In this document: positions 28,433 to 38,689 of the stretch, piece by piece
Position numbering within the stretch: position 1 is the first letter of the stretch
Layout of the letters: every line of letters begins with the position of its first letter
DNA from: Phymatolithon calcareum
Taxonomy: Eukaryota; Rhodophyta; Florideophyceae; Hapalidiales
Assembly (NCBI GenBank): GCA_977006965.1
Contig: OZ345352.1
Location: forward strand, 1,178,001-1,242,000
Length of the DNA: 64,000 nt
Direction of reading: 5' to 3'
Notes under the pieces: generated by a model
What the model saw: the letters and a program-made list of their open reading frames with translations, nothing else
Databases searched by the model: none
What the model was told of the DNA's origin: nothing
Translations under genes and position numbers: made by a program

Positions 28433-30406
28433 ATGATTGTGGACAAGCAGAGATCGGAGCTCGATGCGTCGGACGTTGAGACAGATGAGCGAAGAGAAAT
28501 GGAACTTATGACAAACGTGGCGAAAAATTCCGAAAATTCAAGGCAAGAAGCTCACGACGACGGCGGTGGGGAGCTCATGGACTCAGGCCGGAGCTCGGAA
28601 TCACCCGCTCTAAGGTCGGGCCCTACGGAAACCTCGGTGCTCATAACTCCAGGAGACCACCTGGTCGACAGCGAGTGGAGCTTAGCCGCTAATATAAAGT
28701 GTGAACTTTCCTCCGGAAAGAGCGAGTGTATCATTTGCTCGTCACCGGCAAAGTGCATAGACCCCAGATGCCGCCAAACAACCCCACCCAATGATGCTTG
28801 CTTGTTTTGTCTGGGTGACCTACACATAAGCTGTGCAAGATTCGACCCGGTGACAGAAAAAGCGATTTGCGTTATCTGTGAAGAGAAAAGCACCACTATC
28901 CGAGAGCTGTTTATGGAATCCCCAGTCCTCAGGACTCCCATAAGCAGCATAGATCACACACCAGTCAAGGTGAAAGACTATGTCCAATGCGATAAAATAC
29001 AAGAAACCACAAATGAAGAGAAGGATCTCTCCAGTCGTGATCGGCTATTGCCAGCGGGGAGGAGAGAAGATGCCGAAATCTCCATTGAGGGTGTGCAGAA
29101 CACAGGGAAGAAACACAAGCACCCAAGAAGTGTAGTTGATGCGCCAGAAACGGTACGTCAAGTCTGGAAGAGGCGATTCAACAGTGTTCGCAAGAACGTC
29201 AAGTGCCCGAAGTGCCCTGAACATATCCAGGCGCTCCCATCCCATTTCAATATCAGAGCTTCAAAAGAAACAGAATGCGTCAGCTGCCAGTGCTTAAATT
29301 GTATGGAAACACTATCTCCGCTTGTGATGTCGCTTACAATTAAGCTAGCTGAGTGTGAGGACAAGCTGGAAAAAACGATTATGCAAGAGGAAGAGAACAT
29401 CGAATCTGCAAGAGAAATGGGTACCATGAAATCAAAGCCGAAGCAGAAGGCACCAATGGAGCAGAAAGCTATCAGCCACCGGGAATTCAACTCTCTTAAG
29501 GAAGTGATGGATCAGATGGTCGGAAAGATGGCAATAATGGAGGCACAGATGAGAGAGCTACGCAGGGAGTCCCCACAAGTCAAGAGTACCGCCCGGCCTG
29601 CAGAGACGACTGTCAGATCATGGAAGGAGGTCGTAAAAACGGGACCAGCCTCGCGTGCACCAGTGCCGAAGATTACTATGCCGAAGATAGAAGCGAGAAA
29701 TACTGCCACGCCGGTGCAGCCCACGAATACAAGCACGGAGACCAGAAACGAACCTACCGAAAACCAAAAGGGACGCCCGAATAATGCAGCAGAACAGTTC
29801 CCCAGTCTCACGAAAGAGAAAATGACGCTAAAAGAGAGACTCAGGACGAAGAGCATGCTGAGAGCCCCCCAAACGAGGGACCCCGAAAACCTGGTGCCAC
29901 TCTACTTTCGTGGATTGCAACGAATGCATGAGTATGCTCTCATCAAAGAACTGCGATTGGGCCTGAAAAATCCCCAAAAAGCCATAGTCAACCTGTCGTT
30001 CATTGGCAACTCAGTTGTTGAGATCTTAACAGACAGATCATGTATCGCAGATACGCTGAACGAGCTGAAAGCTGCGGGGATGGAACATCTCCAGAATTTC
30101 AATATGTTTGGAGACTCCTTGACGAAAGGAAAGATCGTGGTCCAGATGGAGAGGCGAACCAGGAACCTACATTCTGTGGTACTGCGCACGACACGATGCT
30201 CTAGGCTTCCAATGATTGATGCCGGTGCCCGACTTTGGTACAAAATGCAGGCAGAAAAAGGAAATGATCTCCTATTGGAAGAGGAGAACAGACGGTATGC
30301 GGAGGAAAAAGAGCCCGCAATGCCCGTACCGTGCCCGTTGAAGATCAAGACGGGATGGTCCGAGCCTGCACCCAACGGTGACGCAAAGAAGGAAAGTGAT
30401 AACTAG
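28433..30406 (+). CDS. LINE ORF1 protein with PHD-like zinc finger, coiled coil and RRM-like region
   Basis: 657 residues, frame intact. The ATG at 28433 is the first in frame. A zinc finger spans C99-C149 (CIIC, CIDPRC, ACLFC, LHISC, CVIC), with the LHxxC and terminal CxxC pattern of PHD fingers. A second cluster (KCPKCPEH near 257-263; CVSCQCLNC near 282-290) may bind a further zinc. Residues about 300-400 are charged and helical (LAECEDKLEKTIMQEEENIES, QMRELRRES), a likely coiled coil for trimerisation. Residues about 490-590 (VPLYFRGLQRM, AIVNLSFIGNSVVEILT) look like an RRM-type fold followed by a C-terminal domain. PHD fingers are known in ORF1 of CR1-group LINEs. The protein would bind the element RNA. 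It overlaps the start of the ORF2 frame by about 29 bp in another frame. Confidence 0.75.
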   Translation: MIVDKQRSELDASDVETDERREMELMTNVAKNSENSRQEAHDDGGGELMDSGRSSESPALRSGPTETSVLITPGDHLVDSEWSLAANIKCELSSGKSECIICSSPAKCIDPRCRQTTPPNDACLFCLGDLHISCARFDPVTEKAICVICEEKSTTIRELFMESPVLRTPISSIDHTPVKVKDYVQCDKIQETTNEEKDLSSRDRLLPAGRREDAEISIEGVQNTGKKHKHPRSVVDAPETVRQVWKRRFNSVRKNVKCPKCPEHIQALPSHFNIRASKETECVSCQCLNCMETLSPLVMSLTIKLAECEDKLEKTIMQEEENIESAREMGTMKSKPKQKAPMEQKAISHREFNSLKEVMDQMVGKMAIMEAQMRELRRESPQVKSTARPAETTVRSWKEVVKTGPASRAPVPKITMPKIEARNTATPVQPTNTSTETRNEPTENQKGRPNNAAEQFPSLTKEKMTLKERLRTKSMLRAPQTRDPENLVPLYFRGLQRMHEYALIKELRLGLKNPQKAIVNLSFIGNSVVEILTDRSCIADTLNELKAAGMEHLQNFNMFGDSLTKGKIVVQMERRTRNLHSVVLRTTRCSRLPMIDAGARLWYKMQAEKGNDLLLEEENRRYAEEKEPAMPVPCPLKIKTGWSEPAPNGDAKKESDN

Positions 30407-33306
30407 AAGAAGCGTGCAAGTCGCCACTATAAACGTAGGCGGCTCGGGAGAAGCAGGAGTCTATGCGGAGAAACTTATAAGGGAGCACGGATGTGCAGTG
30501 GTGGGAGTCACGGAAACTCACTGCAAGGCAGAGGGGAAAGTTCGGCCGAGCTATCCCCAAATTGGGGCTCCTCGCCCATGTGAAAACACATCGGATAAGC
30601 CACATGGAGGTGTGGCACTCATATTCGCGAGCTCGGTCGGCTGGCGAGTAATCTTCAAGAAAGCTGAGAGAACTTCCAGGTGATAATTGCGCTGGTTGGA
30701 AAGGTTTTCGTCTCTGTCTGCTATATATCACCCTCAGCCGCTCTTAAAGGTACGAATGAAAACGAAGTACAACCATGCTTGTCAATGCTGCAGTCGCACA
30801 GCAGAAGACCAGCCTTGGCGATGAGGGACTGGAATGCGCGCCACAAATTATGGGACAAGAAGACAAATGGAAGAGGCGCTTTCCTTTTGGGATGGTTGCA
30901 AAAACACAGATGGGAGGCTCACTGCGGAATTGAAAACACGTGCATCACTTACAATGGAGCAAGTAATATCGACTTTTTCCTAAGCAAGCAAATTGAACCG
31001 GGAAAAGTCTCATCGCCCCCAGGACCCTGGCTAGGAAATCTGCAACACAAGCCCGTAATGGTTCGAATCCCATCAAGGCGGCAACTTCCGAGGACAAAAG
31101 AAGTTATTGTGACACGAGGGCTTTCTGAGCCTGAGGTTGTCGATAACGTCCGCGTCGAGTATAACATTGTGCTCCCAGCACTCATCATGAGACTCAATGA
31201 GTGTAAGACGGAAAAGAACCTTAACGATGTTTACGACTCCATAGTGAAAGCTCTACTCCGACCATGGCGCAAAAAAATCAATCTGGACAGGGCGCAATCC
31301 TCCTTCTGGAATAAGGAGCTGGACTCAATGGCTAAGGAGCGTACAAGGCTGTTTAGGAAAGCCCGACGGTCCAAAACTGAGGCAGATGTGGAGATGCACA
31401 AGAAATTTAAGGCGAAAATGAAAAGGGCAGTGTGGGCTGCGAAAAACACGTCATACACCCGATTCCTCGACGAGCTCGACGAGCTACCGGCGGCTACCGC
31501 AATTGAGAAAACATCGAAGAAGGCAAGAGCTCTCACACGAAGACACAAGGAGAACATGAAGCAAGGTACGGAGCTCCCACCGAGCTTGTTCCTTGCTCAC
31601 ATCGCCAACGTATGCTCGGCAAAAAATACATGGAGAGGCGACACCAGTGAATTCAGCCCAGAATGGACGTTCCGCCATGACATAGAATCGGCAATTTTAT
31701 CGAGTCCCAATGGAAAAGCCCCGGGACTGGACCAAGTTAAGAACGAGATGCTGAAGATAGACCCAAAACTGAGCACCAGATTGTTGTTCGCGTTATGGCA
31801 AGCCTGTGGCCGACTTCAAACGACCCCATTGGAGTGGAAAAGAACGAAAGTCGTCGCAATCTATAAGGGCGGAGAAACTAGCAAGCCGGAAAGCTACCGT
31901 CCCATCTCGCTGCTTAGCCACACCCGGAAAATCATCGAGATGGCATTTGACAAGCTGATACGACGAAACTATAAATTTCATGTATCCCAATTGGGATTCC
32001 AGAAAAACAAAGGGACAGAGCTTGCCCTTCTCCACGCAGAAGCTCTCCGACAGCAAGGTCACAGCTATGTCGCTATCTTGGACTTAAAGGCAGCATATGA
32101 CTCTGTTCCAAAGACACGCTGGCAAGAAGATTACGAAGGGTCCTTGACCCAAGTATATCCGAGATGATTATGCCGTTCTTGGAACCGCCATATATCGAGA
32201 ATGACGACGGCGAATGGTTCACCATCGACAAGGGGGTGGCACAAGGCTCTCCCCTAAGCCCATGTCTCTACAATATTTTTATGGACACCTTTGCCATGGA
32301 GCTCGACTTAATCCCCAGAGATGTGTCGAAAGAGCCGTGCAAGCTCTTTGCAGATGATGTCAAGCTGACAGCCACCTCTGCAAAGGGGCTCCAGAAAATT
32401 CTGGACCTGGCGTCGAAATGGGCAGAAGAGAATGAAATGAAGTGGAATACGACAAAAAGTGCCATCCTATAGACAAGGGCCACGGCACGACTGCAATTCC
32501 AACTGTCGGGAAGGAAGCTGACGAAACAAAGAGAAGTGAAATATCTTGGTGTTACGATAACCGAGGATGGGATATCAGATTCCAAACTTGTCGAAAGAAT
32601 CAAGAACTCCAAAAATGTTCTTGGAACGCTGAGGCGCCTTGGGGTCTTCACGAACGGCGTGCACCCGTCGAGGTCAATCAGGCTGTACAAGTCTCTTGTA
32701 CAGTCGAGGTGGGAGTATGCAGTACATCTGACACCATGGACACCCAAAGTGGAGCTTGAGATCAAGAAGGTGGAGTCGATGTTCTTCGGCCAAATATTTG
32801 GGAAACCAGGCAGAAGGAGTGCGGATAGAAGCAGAGCGATGTGCCGTATTGTGAAGCCGAAGGACAGAAGGGATATACTTGCAAGACTGTTTGTGCGAAG
32901 ACTAATGAGGCACGCGGAAAATCTTGAGTCAAAACCGACACAAGTCCGACAACCGAAGGAGATCGAAAACGCAAATCTGGACGTAACCCACGCCAAAGTA
33001 AACCCTCACCTCTTCAGAGCGGCGTATGAAACTACGCCTCGCACAAACATCAAGCAATACCAAAGACAAAAGATCCTGGAAGCTGCCACGAAAGTGGAAA
33101 AAGGAAAAAAACGCCCCATTCCGAGTATCAAGACCACACTGCCACCTCACTTGTGCTTCAAGTCAAGGAGGTAAAGGACCCTGGCCATCAAATGGGCATT
33201 TGGAATGTTCCCGCCGATGAGCACCTCCGAGCTCATAGACCTAACTGGACAAACCGGAAAGGATGCTATCGAAGATCTCAAGTCAGGCCTATCAAAAGAC
33301 AAACTG

Positions 33307-34075
33307 GAGAGAAGGGTTTGACCGGACCGAACGGACCACAAACGAAAAAAGACAAGTTTCCGGCGCGGGCGCCGGCGCCCGCGCCGGCGCAAGTGGCCGC
33401 AGCGATAAAGCTGCACAAAGCGCTCCTTCCGAAGGTAATCCCGCCGGAAATGGCGGACGCGATCGTGAACGCGCACTCCAGGGACTTGGCGAATCGAGAA
33501 CTTGCCACACTTGAAATTCCAGACCTAAGCCCGCCGTTGCAAGATTTCGAGAAAATCTTGCGAATTTAAGCGGATTTGATACAGGCCGGCTATCATACCG
33601 GTCCGGCCCGTTCACCTGTGCGTCACAGATAGGAACCAAGAGCTCAGTCAGGAATTTTTCCCCGCTACAGTGCAGGGTTTTTTTGAACTTGCAAGAGCTG
33701 TGATCCGGCCTCCCCATGGGAGAAGACTATCACCTTCTGGTAGTATGGTAGTACATGGATTCCGCCCTGAGTGGTGTGCCGCAACGCTCAAGGAAGCTGG
33801 GAGAGAAGACAGAAGAAGATGAAAGAAGGCAGCGAGATGACTAGCTACCGTGAGCGTCCTAAATGGTTTCCAACCCGGGGCATCCCTTTGAAGGACGGCG
33901 ACTGAGGATTGGCTATGTAGCGATATAGATGTTAAGCTTCCCCAAGGTCTGCACATTGTGCAGCTTGGGCAGCTGTTGTGACATCAAGTACCACTCGTAT
34001 CTGTTAAGTCTACTGGAGCCGTAAGGATGTGGAGTTGTTTACCAGCTCTGATAAATCCCGCAATAAAAGAAAGAA
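33307..34075 (+). mobile_element. Non-autonomous retroelement (SINE-like) inside the family P element
   Basis: AAAAGACAAACT at 33295-33306 is repeated at about 34077-34088 and brackets 770 bp that are absent from the paralogue at 10.1 kb. The inserted DNA ends in CCCGCAATAAAAGAAAGAAAG, the same terminus as family R, but is otherwise unrelated to it. The 5' part is GC-rich with a 28-bp palindrome (33360-33387) and a short frame that ends at 33569 (PAPAQVAAAIKLHKALLPKV). Near 33951 there is a stem CCAAG..CTGCACA TTG TGTGCAG CTTGG-like. I infer a non-autonomous element mobilised by family R through the shared 3' end. Confidence 0.7.
33360..33387. repeat. Perfect 28-bp GC-only palindrome
   Basis: CCGGCGCGGGCGCC followed directly by its reverse complement. 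It lies within the frame that encodes PARAPAPAPA. A hairpin in RNA would be very stable. Confidence 0.95.
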
Positions 34076-34401
34076 AGAAAAGACAAACTATCATGTGAAG
34101 AAAGTGCTTTTACAAGGAGGGCACTCAACGAAATACTTGCCATGTATCAGGCGGCCAAGGCCACTCTCGAAACCTGAAACCCGCGACTTAAGACAGTGGA
34201 ATATTTTTCCCCCTCGAGGCTCTAAGCCAAAGGTAGGTTTTGATATTTCCGCCAGATCGTGTCGAAATCGACCACGCTAACATACAAGAACGATAGACCC
34301 TGCTTTTGGCCCAATGGCCTTCGCAAAGTTGCCCCAAGCGTCTGCACATGCGTCTGCAGATGCGTTGGTAACTTTTAAATAAAAAACTTACACTTCTTCT
34401 T

Positions 34402-34413
34402 CTTCTTCTGCAG
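34402..34413. repeat. 12-bp target-site duplication, right copy
   Basis: TTCTTCTGCAGA, matching 28269-28280. The CTT tail runs into it, so the true duplication could be somewhat longer. Confidence 0.85.
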
Positions 34414-37240
34414 ATTGGTTCGCTAATATGTGCTTCAACGCTTCATCAAACGGTTCTCTGGTTTCCATCGATGTGATGTCGTTACTTGTGGCTTGAAGCT
34501 CTTCTGAATTTCTTCTCTCTGGTGGTTGCATCAGAAACTTTTCTTTCTTCGCCATTGTCCTTCTCAGCATCTTGAAAGCTAGTATTTCCCGTCGATGGGA
34601 AGCAGCTTGGATTCGGCATAGTAGGCGAAGTCTATCCGTCTTTCCTCGTGCCAGTGGCCCGAAGACTTGTCTGAAAAGCGTTTGTTCAACCTCTTTGATC
34701 GCGCTCTGGACTTTTTCTGTCCACGGTGTTAAGTGCATAGCGTACTCCCATCGTGGCTGGATTAATGCCTTGTATACTTGGATTCATTTATGTATGCCAA
34801 TTCCCTTCTTGAATACCCCTAGTGCACGGAGTTCGTACAGAGCGATCCTAGCCTTCTTGAGGCGCTGCAACATCAGTGTATCTGTAACCCCCTCTGGTCC
34901 TAGGGATACTCCGAAGTAGGTGACTTCCGCGACATGTGCGATGGCCTTATTAGTCAGCTGGAATGTCACGCCCGCTGTCTCATCCGATTCAAGTATCTCG
35001 CTTTTTCCTTGTTTCGTGTTCCATGTCATCCCTTGTTCTTGGGCCCATAGAGTAGCTTTGTCTAGCAATCCCTGCAGAGCGGAACGTGATTTCGCTAGGA
35101 GAATTACGTCGTCTGCGAAGAGGATTGAAGGAACGTCGGCCCAATCTCTGCGCACTTCTCCCATGCGTTCCGCAAACTCATCCATGAAGATGTTGTATAG
35201 ACTTGGACTGAGAGGGGACCCCTGTGGTACTCCTCTGTCCACTAGAAACCAGTTCTTATCAGTACCTCCGATGGTTGACACCCAGGACGGTGTCAAGAAT
35301 GCTTCCGTCATAGCGCATAGCTTGGGTGGCAGTACCTGTCTCATTCTGGCCACCAGATGTTTTCTTGGGACGGTGTCGTATGCTGCCTTGAGGTTCAATA
35401 CTGCTACGCACCTTTGTTGGCCTTTCAATAGTTCCGTGGCTCTTAGGATTGCGAGTTCTGTACTTTTCCCTTTTTGGAACCCGAGTTGGAACCAGTGGTT
35501 GGAGTAAACCCCGTGGAGCATACTATCTATTGCCGTTTCAATAACTTTCCTTGCATGGCTGAGCAGGGATATTGGGCGATAATTTTCAGGTTCGTGGTGT
35601 GGTCCCTTCTTGTGAATAGGTACCAATAGGGCCTTCTGCAAGTACATTAGCATGTCTCCGCACCTCCCACATGCTTCTCATAGGCCTGTAAGAACCTCCG
35701 CATTCAGAGGTACTTCTAGCTTCAGCATTTCAGATTTGATCTCGTCCACACCTGGGGCTTTTCCAGTTGGAGACTTTCGAATGGCTCCTTCGATTGATTC
35801 CTTCATTCCTTCGGGGCACCGGAATTTCCTGGGGAAAGGTTGCCACTTTTCGGTACTGTGGCAAGTTCTCGAAATGTGTGCTGAGAATAATGCATGGTTC
35901 ATTAGTTTTCCAGTCATCTTGTTGCGAGCTGTTCTCCCTTTTATCTTTTTCTTCATCCTGGCTAGCTGCTTCACCGCTGCTGGACCATCTCTCTCTTCGA
36001 GTTCAGAGATGTATTCCTGGTATTGCTCGCTCTTTCGCTGGTTGATTTTGGTTCTCACTTGATACTTGCATTCGTGATATCGGTCCCAGTCTTCTGATGA
36101 TTTGGATAGTCTAGCACGCTTGTATAGTTTCTTTCGCTTCAGGGCCAGTTTGTCCAGTTCAGCGCTCTAAAACGGTTTGTAGCGCGAGGGAATTCGTTTT
36201 TTTACCCTCCAGGGGTCACACTAGGTCTTCACCAATTTCTTGCACCACTGATGTAGTTGCCGTGAGGTGTCGCACTGCTGGAGTCCCGCTATGATTCCGG
36301 GCAGTTCCGCGCGATACTTCAGACGCACGTTTTCTTGTTTCGTCTTCTGACGCGTTTTCGAGCCGATATCCAATATCTTCCTGTAGATATCCTCCACTTG
36401 TTCCGGGGTGGGGCGTCTCTGCAGTTCTTGAATAAGTTCTTGCATTTGCTCTTTAATGGTAACTTTCGTTTTGGTGCCCGCCCAGTCCCGTACACTGACT
36501 GGTCTCTTGGTATGACTCTCGTCGCGTTCTTGTCGGCTTCTGAGACGTGTGCATACTGGTCGGTGTTGTGTATTCCCTGTCCAGATATTTTCCGGTGAAT
36601 TTGGAGTGCAGGTCGTTATTCCTTTCGTGACAAAGAAGTCAATATTGCTGCTGTATTTCTTTGTCTGAAATGTGGGGCCCTTGCTGGTACGTATAACCAA
36701 TCCTTTCTCTTCTGCCCATTTTACGACTTGGTTTCCTCTTCTGTTTGTTTGTCGGTCCCATAACTTGTGTCTTGCGTTCCAGTCGCCGAATATGATGGCT
36801 TGCCCTCTTGCGTGTCTGGTGATAAGCTTTAGACATTCTTCCGTTTCCTGTCGCGTAGACTTTGGTGACATATATACCACCCCGATTTTCAGGCTTCCCA
36901 GTTGTGCGATGACGATTTGGTAGTGTATCCTTGCATGTTTGAATATAAGCTTGGCTCCACACCCTGTTCGGAGCACTAGAGAGACTCCTCCAAAGTTTCT
37001 AGTGGACCCAATCCTTCTCCTTGAGTCACTGTGGTATCTAGGTCCTTCTGCGGTGACTAGTGCCGGTCTCGGGGCGTTCATTGTGAACATTTCAGTGCGG
37101 ATACGTGCTTCTGGCCTCATGTGTGTTTCTGTGAGTCCCATTACGTCGACTCCATGGTCTCTCACCATTCTTTGTAGGTACTCCGGAGTCTCCGGAGTGC
37201 GTGTGGTGCTCAGTTTCCTGTGTTGTACTGCCAAGGAGCG
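34414..37240 (-). pseudogene. Family X LINE ORF2 (endonuclease and reverse transcriptase), degenerate
   Basis: The endonuclease is encoded at 36221-37234: GVDVMGLTETHMR, GVVYMSPKSTRQE, IIFGDWNARHKLWD, SNIDFFVTK, NTQHRPVCTR. The RT follows at 35678-36058 (GKAPGVDEIKSEML) and 34784-35653 (ENYRPISLLSH, AVLNLKAAYD, DRGVPQGSPLSPS, ILFADDVILL), then WTEKVQSAIKEVE at 34388-34738. The motif-A aspartate has become asparagine (LNLKAAYD), and frameshifts or stops separate the blocks, so it cannot be active. The element is 5'-truncated within the endonuclease near 37240 and has no ORF1. Its 3' part continues at 27746-28268. Confidence 0.85.
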
Positions 37241-37515
37241 GTCCCCGGGAGGCTCACGTCGATCCCATTCATACTGCGGACCTCACAGAGAAGATGGAGG
37301 CGCAGGGCATTCGTATTCGCGAACTGGACGAGGCGAATGAACAGGCTCTTCAGGGGATGATGGAGGAGATGCGCAAGGAGAAAGAGGAAGCTGAGGCTCG
37401 CGAGAAGGATAGTCTCAAGCTGACAAAGGAGATTGTTGAAGGCATTGTCGGGATTCTGAATGGGCCAATCGGCGGGCTCATCGCCGGCCAAATTGCCAAA
37501 AACTTATTTAAATGA
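37235..37515 (+). pseudogene. C-terminal fragment of a coiled-coil protein
   Basis: The plus strand encodes about 75 residues: TEKMEAQGIRIRELDEANEQ and MMEEMRKEKEEAEAREKD, a charged coiled coil, then a glycine-rich hydrophobic helix GIVGILNGPIGGLIAGQIAKNLFK and a stop at 37513-37515. The upstream part is replaced by the truncated end of the family X element. It is most likely the end of a host gene cut by the LINE. A membrane- or GTPase-associated tail is possible, but I do not recognise the family. Confidence 0.45.
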
Positions 37516-37619
37516 TCTGGATGGAGCAACGTTTATGTTTTTCATTAGTCGGCAAAATGATGATGAAAAACAAAGGGTATGCGGTAGACTGAAATGTGGA
37601 CATCCCCTTTGAGATTCCT

Positions 37620-37725
37620 ACTTAAATGAGAACGTAAGTGAAGGATTGTAGCGCAGCGAAAAGTCTCTCAGGTGCAATGATAATTGACAAAGGGAACTTC
37701 AATTAAACAGAAATCCAATCCAATC
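37620..37725 (+). mobile_element. LINE 3' end, family A
   Basis: AAATGAGAACGTAAGTGAAGG, GTCTCTCAGGTGCAATGATA, GACAAAGGGAACTTCAATTA and a tail of AATCC repeats. Only the 3' UTR is present. Confidence 0.75.
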
Positions 37726-37849
37726 CTGGGATTCTTTGAAATCGAATCAACAATGGTAGAGCGAAATTTTCTGCTCTGATGCTGGAGTAAAAACACCTAG
37801 GGAAAGATTATTGCATTTGTAATCACTGCGAGTGTCTCAAAAAAAGAAA

Positions 37850-38045
37850 GATTTTTTTTAAAAAGTTACCAACACATCTGTTGACGCTTGGTGCAACTTT
37901 TTGAGAATTTGGCTTGATCCTGTCCCGGGAAATGCTTCGTAATGGGTGTTCCACAGTTCGGTGGTCTACAAAAACCCACCTCTAGTCCCCTGAGGAGCCT
38001 CAAGGGCAAGCGTCTCAATAAAAAAGTTTGGTTTATCTTTGAAGC
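37850..38045 (-). mobile_element. Diverged LINE 3' UTR, family P relative
   Basis: AAAAAGTTACCAACACATCTG, TGACGCTTGGTGCAACTTT and AAAACCCACCTCTAG match the family P 3' UTR in the order expected for minus orientation, with more substitutions than the other copies. Confidence 0.55.
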
Positions 38046-38640
38046 AGGTGCTCTCTCTGCGTTGCGATGCACTGTCTAATATGAGATCAGGATTGCGTCT
38101 TAAATAAGGGCGGAAGGGAGCAATTGCAAAAACGGGGCACTAATTGGCACTAGACTAATCGCATGTTGAGTGCTAGGCGGTTCCTGTAACTAATCCTTTG
38201 GTTCATCCTGGAAGCGTCGTTCAACATACTATGTTGAAGGTGTCGGTGATAGATTGAAAGGACCCAAACCTCCGTGATTTGTTTCTACAGTACATCGCGA
38301 ATCGAAAGGAAGTCAGTCAGCAGAATTACCAAAATATAGATAGGAGAAAGAATGCCATTGCAAGTATTTTGGAGAAAGCAGAGAGAAAACAATAGACATC
38401 TCTCTTTGTAACACAAACGCTGATGGCAAAGGAAGAGATCTGCAACAAAAGCCGAATCGATTGGAACGTGGATTGCTTCGCAAACATCACTATCAAAAAA
38501 ATTGGACTGATCGAGATTGCAGCGATGGGGACTGCGTTCATTTTGAGATACGTCGACACCAGGGGCTAACCTTCCCCTGACGACACGCTTCTTGCCAGAA
38601 TTTCTACGCTTCGATAAGCGCATATCGCGTGATTGATTGC
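38046..38640. other. Unassigned sequence
   Basis: Overlapping short frames on the minus strand near 38285-38650 have no known motif. I see no repeat structure. Confidence 0.4.
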
Positions 38641-38689
38641 AATATTGCATGATAAGGCATCTATGTTTGGAAGCACACTTGTAGGATTA

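Larger units (their letters stand above)
30380..34178 (+). pseudogene. LINE ORF2 (endonuclease and reverse transcriptase), broken by several lesions
   Basis: The endonuclease begins VQVATINVGGSGEAG near 30420, with VGVTETHC, a frame break near 30683, then VCYISPSAA, DWNARHKLWD and SNIDFFLSK. The RT has GKAPGLDQVKNEML, YRPISLLSH, ILDLKAAYD, a second break near 32165, VAQGSPLSPCLYN and LFADDVKL. In-frame stops follow at 32470-32472 (TAG) and 33172-33174 (TAA; the paralogue at 9.97 kb has TAC). The post-RT part has WEYAVHLTPWTPK and LAIKWAFGMFPP. The last codons are beyond the insertion at 33307-34075 (LNEILAMYQAAKATLET, stop near 34178). The 5' end lacks an obvious ATG, so ORF2 may start by reinitiation or frameshifting. 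The copy is dead. Confidence 0.85.
28281..34401 (+). mobile_element. Near full-length LINE, family P (two ORFs, CTT tail)
   Basis: The element is about 6.1 kb including a later 0.77-kb insertion at 33307-34075. It has a 150-bp 5' UTR, ORF1, ORF2, a 3' UTR (GGTTTTGATATTTCCGCCAG, AAGCGTCTGCACATGCG) and a tail of CTT repeats after AAATAAAAAACTTACA. It lies inside the family X element in opposite orientation. Isolated 3' ends of the same family lie at 9966-10430, 49922-50037, 60149-60361 and elsewhere. Confidence 0.85.

Noticed and set aside
27746-37240. Target duplication for the whole family X element
   Set aside because: The flank beside its tail (GGCCAGATAATAGG) does not recur at the 5' end near 37240, so its original insertion site cannot be shown.
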